A stretch of 5,666 bases of DNA from contig CANCKV010000257.1 of the NCBI GenBank assembly GCA_947378615.1, positions 1-5,666 of the forward strand. Reading direction: 5' to 3'. The notes under the pieces were generated by a model that was given only the letters and a program-made list of their open reading frames with translations, had not been told where the DNA came from and made no database searches. Below are positions 4,921-5,666 of this stretch, piece after piece. Position 1 is the stretch's first letter, and each line of letters opens with the position of its first letter. Position numbers and translations under genes: made by a program. The stretch is from Chitinophagaceae bacterium. Lineage in GTDB: Bacteria > Bacteroidota > Bacteroidia > Chitinophagales > Chitinophagaceae.

Positions 4921-5666
4921 CAAACGAAAATTCTTTTGATAGACAAATAAAGGATAGCTTATATAATTATAAGAGTTCAGTTCCTTCAAATTTATGGGAA
5001 AAGATTGAGGCAGATAAAAGAATGAGAAAGACTATTCCATTTTGGAAAAGGGGTTATTTTCTATCCGCAATACTTTCTTTAATAGCAATATCATTTATTG
5101 CGGGCTATTTTCAAGAAACTGCTGAGAAAAAGGCTAGTTCGACTGAAACGACTAAAGGAATTGATGTTTCTAGCTCTAATGAATCAAATAAGTCTGTTAC
5201 TATTGACCATTCAAAAATTGTCATCAGCAACAAATTAATGGAAGAAAAGAAAGCTGTTACAAATAATAATATGACTACTCAAACTGCTCAGCTTGAAAAT
5301 AGTAAAAAAGACAAAGTAGATATCATTTCTAACGAAAATAAATCAGCTGTCTCTATACAATCTAATACTACAATTTCAAAATCATTAGTAGAAAATAGCA
5401 ATATTAAAAATAGTCAGATAAGTAAAACTAATAATAGAAGTGAAATCAAAAAGGTTGATGTTTTAACGAATAGAACAATAGGTAATAGTCATAATTCAAG
5501 CATTGTACCAAATAATCAACCAATTCTAGATTCAAAGTCAAACTCTTATGTCTTAAATGCTAAAAGGAATGCATCAGATATTGTGGCAATTGGAAAAGAT
5601 TTACCTACAAAGAATAGTGAATCTTTGAAAGGAAGTGATACTAAGCAATCTAATGAAGTGATTTCA
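4917..5666 (+). CDS. Single-pass membrane protein, probable anti-sigma-like partner of the ECF factor (3' truncated)
   Basis: ATG at 4917 overlaps the sigma factor stop. The frame stays open for 250 codons to the window edge. Residues 1-45 form a cytoplasmic head (SFDRQIKDSLYNYKSSVPSNLWEKI at 6-30), of the FD-x-x-IKDSL...VP-x-x-LWEKI type that often begins membrane proteins encoded next to ECF sigma factors in Bacteroidota. A transmembrane helix follows at about 47-65 (YFLSAILSLIAISFIAGYF), preceded by basic residues (KRMRK, WKR), giving an N-in topology. Residues 66-250 are low-complexity and rich in Ser, Asn, Thr and Lys, as expected for a flexible periplasmic tether. In relatives such a tether can lead to an outer-membrane beta-barrel domain, but here the C-terminus is outside the window. 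The inferred role is to hold the sigma factor at the membrane until a periplasmic or envelope signal. It lacks the classic zinc-binding HxxxCxxC motif. Confidence 0.82.
   Translation, partial: MTNENSFDRQIKDSLYNYKSSVPSNLWEKIEADKRMRKTIPFWKRGYFLSAILSLIAISFIAGYFQETAEKKASSTETTKGIDVSSSNESNKSVTIDHSKIVISNKLMEEKKAVTNNNMTTQTAQLENSKKDKVDIISNENKSAVSIQSNTTISKSLVENSNIKNSQISKTNNRSEIKKVDVLTNRTIGNSHNSSIVPNNQPILDSKSNSYVLNAKRNASDIVAIGKDLPTKNSESLKGSDTKQSNEVIS

Overview
The window is AT-rich DNA from a member of the Bacteroidota, most likely a Chitinophagaceae or Sphingobacteriia-type bacterium. Three signals support this. The first gene ends in a type IX secretion (T9SS) type A sorting domain, which is restricted to that phylum. 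The tRNA-Gln gene carries a textbook Bacteroidota promoter (TTTG, 20 nt, TAnnTTTG). The last two genes form an ECF sigma factor / single-pass membrane protein pair of the kind common in this group. Genes lack obvious Shine-Dalgarno sequences, also typical of the phylum.

Layout, left to right. 3-599 (+) is the C-terminal end of a secreted surface protein, followed by a strong 12-bp hairpin terminator. 677-1195 (+) is an unrecognised membrane protein, followed by a classic terminator at 1298-1330. 1442-1984 (-) is a second unrecognised membrane protein converging on the first, with its own hairpin at 1386-1426. 2166-2236 (-) is tRNA-Gln(UUG), complete with promoter and a hairpin plus T9 terminator. 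A 530-nt stretch without a convincing gene follows.

The most unusual part is 2832-3749. A 221-codon minus-strand gene of unknown function, with a probable beta-sandwich C-terminus, lies 24 nt downstream of a small minus-strand ORF made almost entirely of heptapeptide repeats. That ORF sits in ten consecutive units of exactly 21 bp at 3540-3749. The units are strongly diverged and have no indels. Their consensus is an 18-bp perfect palindrome (TTCGTGAATATTCACGAA) plus a 3-nt variable spacer. Because of the dyad symmetry, both strands read as similar heptads (x-F-V-N-I-H-E type), but only the minus strand is free of stops. The array can be read as a repeat protein gene, as an array of dyad binding sites spaced two helical turns apart, or as both.

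3750-4356 is a second gene-poor stretch with a few short dyads. 4357-4920 (+) encodes an ECF sigma-70 family factor, translationally overlapped (ATGA) by 4917-5666 (+). The latter is the N-terminal part of a membrane protein with a cytoplasmic head, one transmembrane helix and a long Ser/Asn/Lys-rich extracytoplasmic region, probably the cognate anti-sigma-like partner. It runs off the window end. Apart from this pair and the two-gene repeat unit, nothing in the sequence ties the genes into one pathway.
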